A DNA stretch of 64,000 nt from Vicugna pacos (taxonomy: Eukaryota; Chordata; Mammalia; Artiodactyla; Camelidae): assembly GCF_048564905.1 (NCBI RefSeq), contig NC_133009.1:3241001-3305000 (forward strand). Reading direction: 5' to 3'. A program made the position numbers and the translations under genes. Each line of letters opens with the position of its first letter. The first letter of the stretch is position 1. Positions 62,731-64,000 of the stretch are shown one piece after another. The notes under the pieces are model-generated. The model made no database searches and was not told where the DNA came from. It saw only the letters and a program-made list of their open reading frames with translations.

Positions 62731-64000
62731 CCCAGCACTTTGGAGTATTATATACTCAAACCGAGCCCAGATGCCAGCTGTTTAAACAGCACCCAACCAC
62801 CCACAAAACTTGTCGTTGATGTTGAGCAGTGTTGATTGATAGCTTTTTTGAATTTTCCAGTGTTAATCACTGTCTATAGACCTAGAGATTTAGACGGACA
62901 GCGTTTGGATCTGCTGTGGCTGTTCCAGTGTTCTGATGGATCCCAACAATCGTTACGGTGCCATCAGCCTTTCTGCATGTTACCTTAAACACTGATTCAC
63001 AGATGATTCCTCTGTGAATGAAGAGAAATGAAACCTGCCTCAGGCTTTTCATCTTCTCTTACTTATTTACTTACCTTTTGGAAACAGTCTTAAAATTAGA
63101 GACAAGTTCTAAGCACCAGACACAAACGGACGTTGTCACAAACCTGTCATCTCTCCCGTACATTCTCCTAAGGCGTCATTTCTCTTTCCTAAATGCACTT
63201 GTTCTACCGTAAGTTCTCTTGCTCTTCCCTCTCGCCAAGAAGTCATTTGTTTTTCAGAAAGTGCCTTTCTCCTTTTCCTGTCACGTGTTAAATTGTATGT
63301 AAACCCCCACTTGTAGCCACCCCTTCAAGTCCCATTGCTTTGTGAACTCTTGCACGTGTCCATTACGTAATTTTTTCCTCACAGTAATCTGCTTTAGTCA
63401 GTTTAATTTGTAGGTTCCCAGTTGCTGAACATAAGACGGTAAAGGAAATACTCTCCTTCTCGACAGTTTCCAGGAGCTGAGATTTTAGTAACTCCTGCTT
63501 ATACCCTTTATTCCCTTTTCCGTCCTTTCAGCGCACTTGGCAAAACTCCCAGCTGCACAACAGACTGATTCTCACTTCCCCCTTACGTCCCCCCAGGCGT
63601 CTAAGTGCTGCTGAAGAAAGTCACGCACTGCCCAGCCGTCCTACTCCTTTTACTTAGTTGATTTGCACCTTCTTCCTTCTCAGCGATGTTTTCAAATTCC
63701 CCTCTCTGTAAACACCTCCCTGTTGCTTCCCTCTCACTTGAACCAGACAGTCTTACTTCTGACGACAAACTTCCTGAGAGATCTGCCTGCTTCCCCACCA
63801 GCAGTCTGTCCCCACCCACCCTGGTGTGTCTTCCCCTTCCTCCATTCCCACGCAGCGAGTCACTGGTGACTCCCACGTCTAAACCAAAGTGACACCTTTC
63901 CGGCCCTTGTCTAACTGGGCTTCTCATGCCTCCAGGCGTTCCATGTGACCAACCTCTGGAACTGACCGCTGCCTGCAGCAAGATGACGTTGAAGGTGAGG
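62731..64000. other. downstream region, no gene recognised
   Basis: Unique to moderately repetitive sequence. It is pyrimidine rich from 63030 on. No exon with family similarity is seen; open frames on both strands are short and without recognisable domains. Confidence 0.4.

Overview
The window is mammalian genomic DNA, most likely from a camelid (camel, llama or alpaca). The best clue is a set of tRNA-Ala-derived SINEs that begin with a recognisable tRNA body (A box TAGCTCAGTGGG, B box GGTTCAATTCC) and look like the camelid Vic-1 family. They sit among LINE-1 3' ends of the cetartiodactyl type, old MIR and L2 fragments and DNA-transposon fossils. Genes are spliced with GT-AG introns. No prokaryotic, viral or CRISPR content is seen.

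Layout. 1-540: unique flank. About 541-8053: a very large G-rich minisatellite with a 16-bp unit (roughly 470 copies) and higher-order block duplications. 8054-8916: unique sequence holding the promoter side and 5' UTR. 8917-62460: one plus-strand gene of the ANKRD26 family (ankyrin repeats plus a long coiled coil; relatives include ANKRD20, ANKRD36, ANKRD62 and CCDC144). 62461-64000: 3' UTR and downstream sequence with poly(A) signals near 62657 and 62724.

The gene can be read as 33 coding exons, every junction GT-AG and every phase compatible, giving an intact 4,821-nt reading frame (1,606 residues plus stop). Residues 1-277 carry about six ankyrin repeats; about 278-887 are an acidic, low-complexity linker; about 888-1560 are the coiled coil; the rest is the short C-terminal tail. 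Compared with human ANKRD26 as I remember it (about 1,700 residues), the linker has gained a tandem copy of a four-exon cassette, while several linker and coiled-coil exons have been lost or shortened, always without breaking the frame.

Main points to follow up: (1) a 4.9-kb in-frame tandem duplication of four exons (148 residues, twice) at 21080-25974 and 25975-30875; (2) a dense patch of eight substitutions in 86 bp, six of them amino-acid changing, in one duplicated exon while the rest of the 4.9 kb is almost identical, which looks like gene conversion from a paralogue or strong diversifying change; (3) dead relict exons in introns (33650-33765 and 44251-44330) and an exon that now begins at an internal acceptor (45075); (4) a possible alternative C terminus with a hydrophobic tail when the donor at 47168 is not used; (5) a C-terminal frame switch in which skipping a 46-nt exon restores the ancestral ANKRD26 tail; and (6) the minisatellite just upstream of the gene. 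I see no multi-gene system here; the novelty is in how this one gene and its flank have been remodelled. Comparisons to human proteins are from memory, without alignment software.
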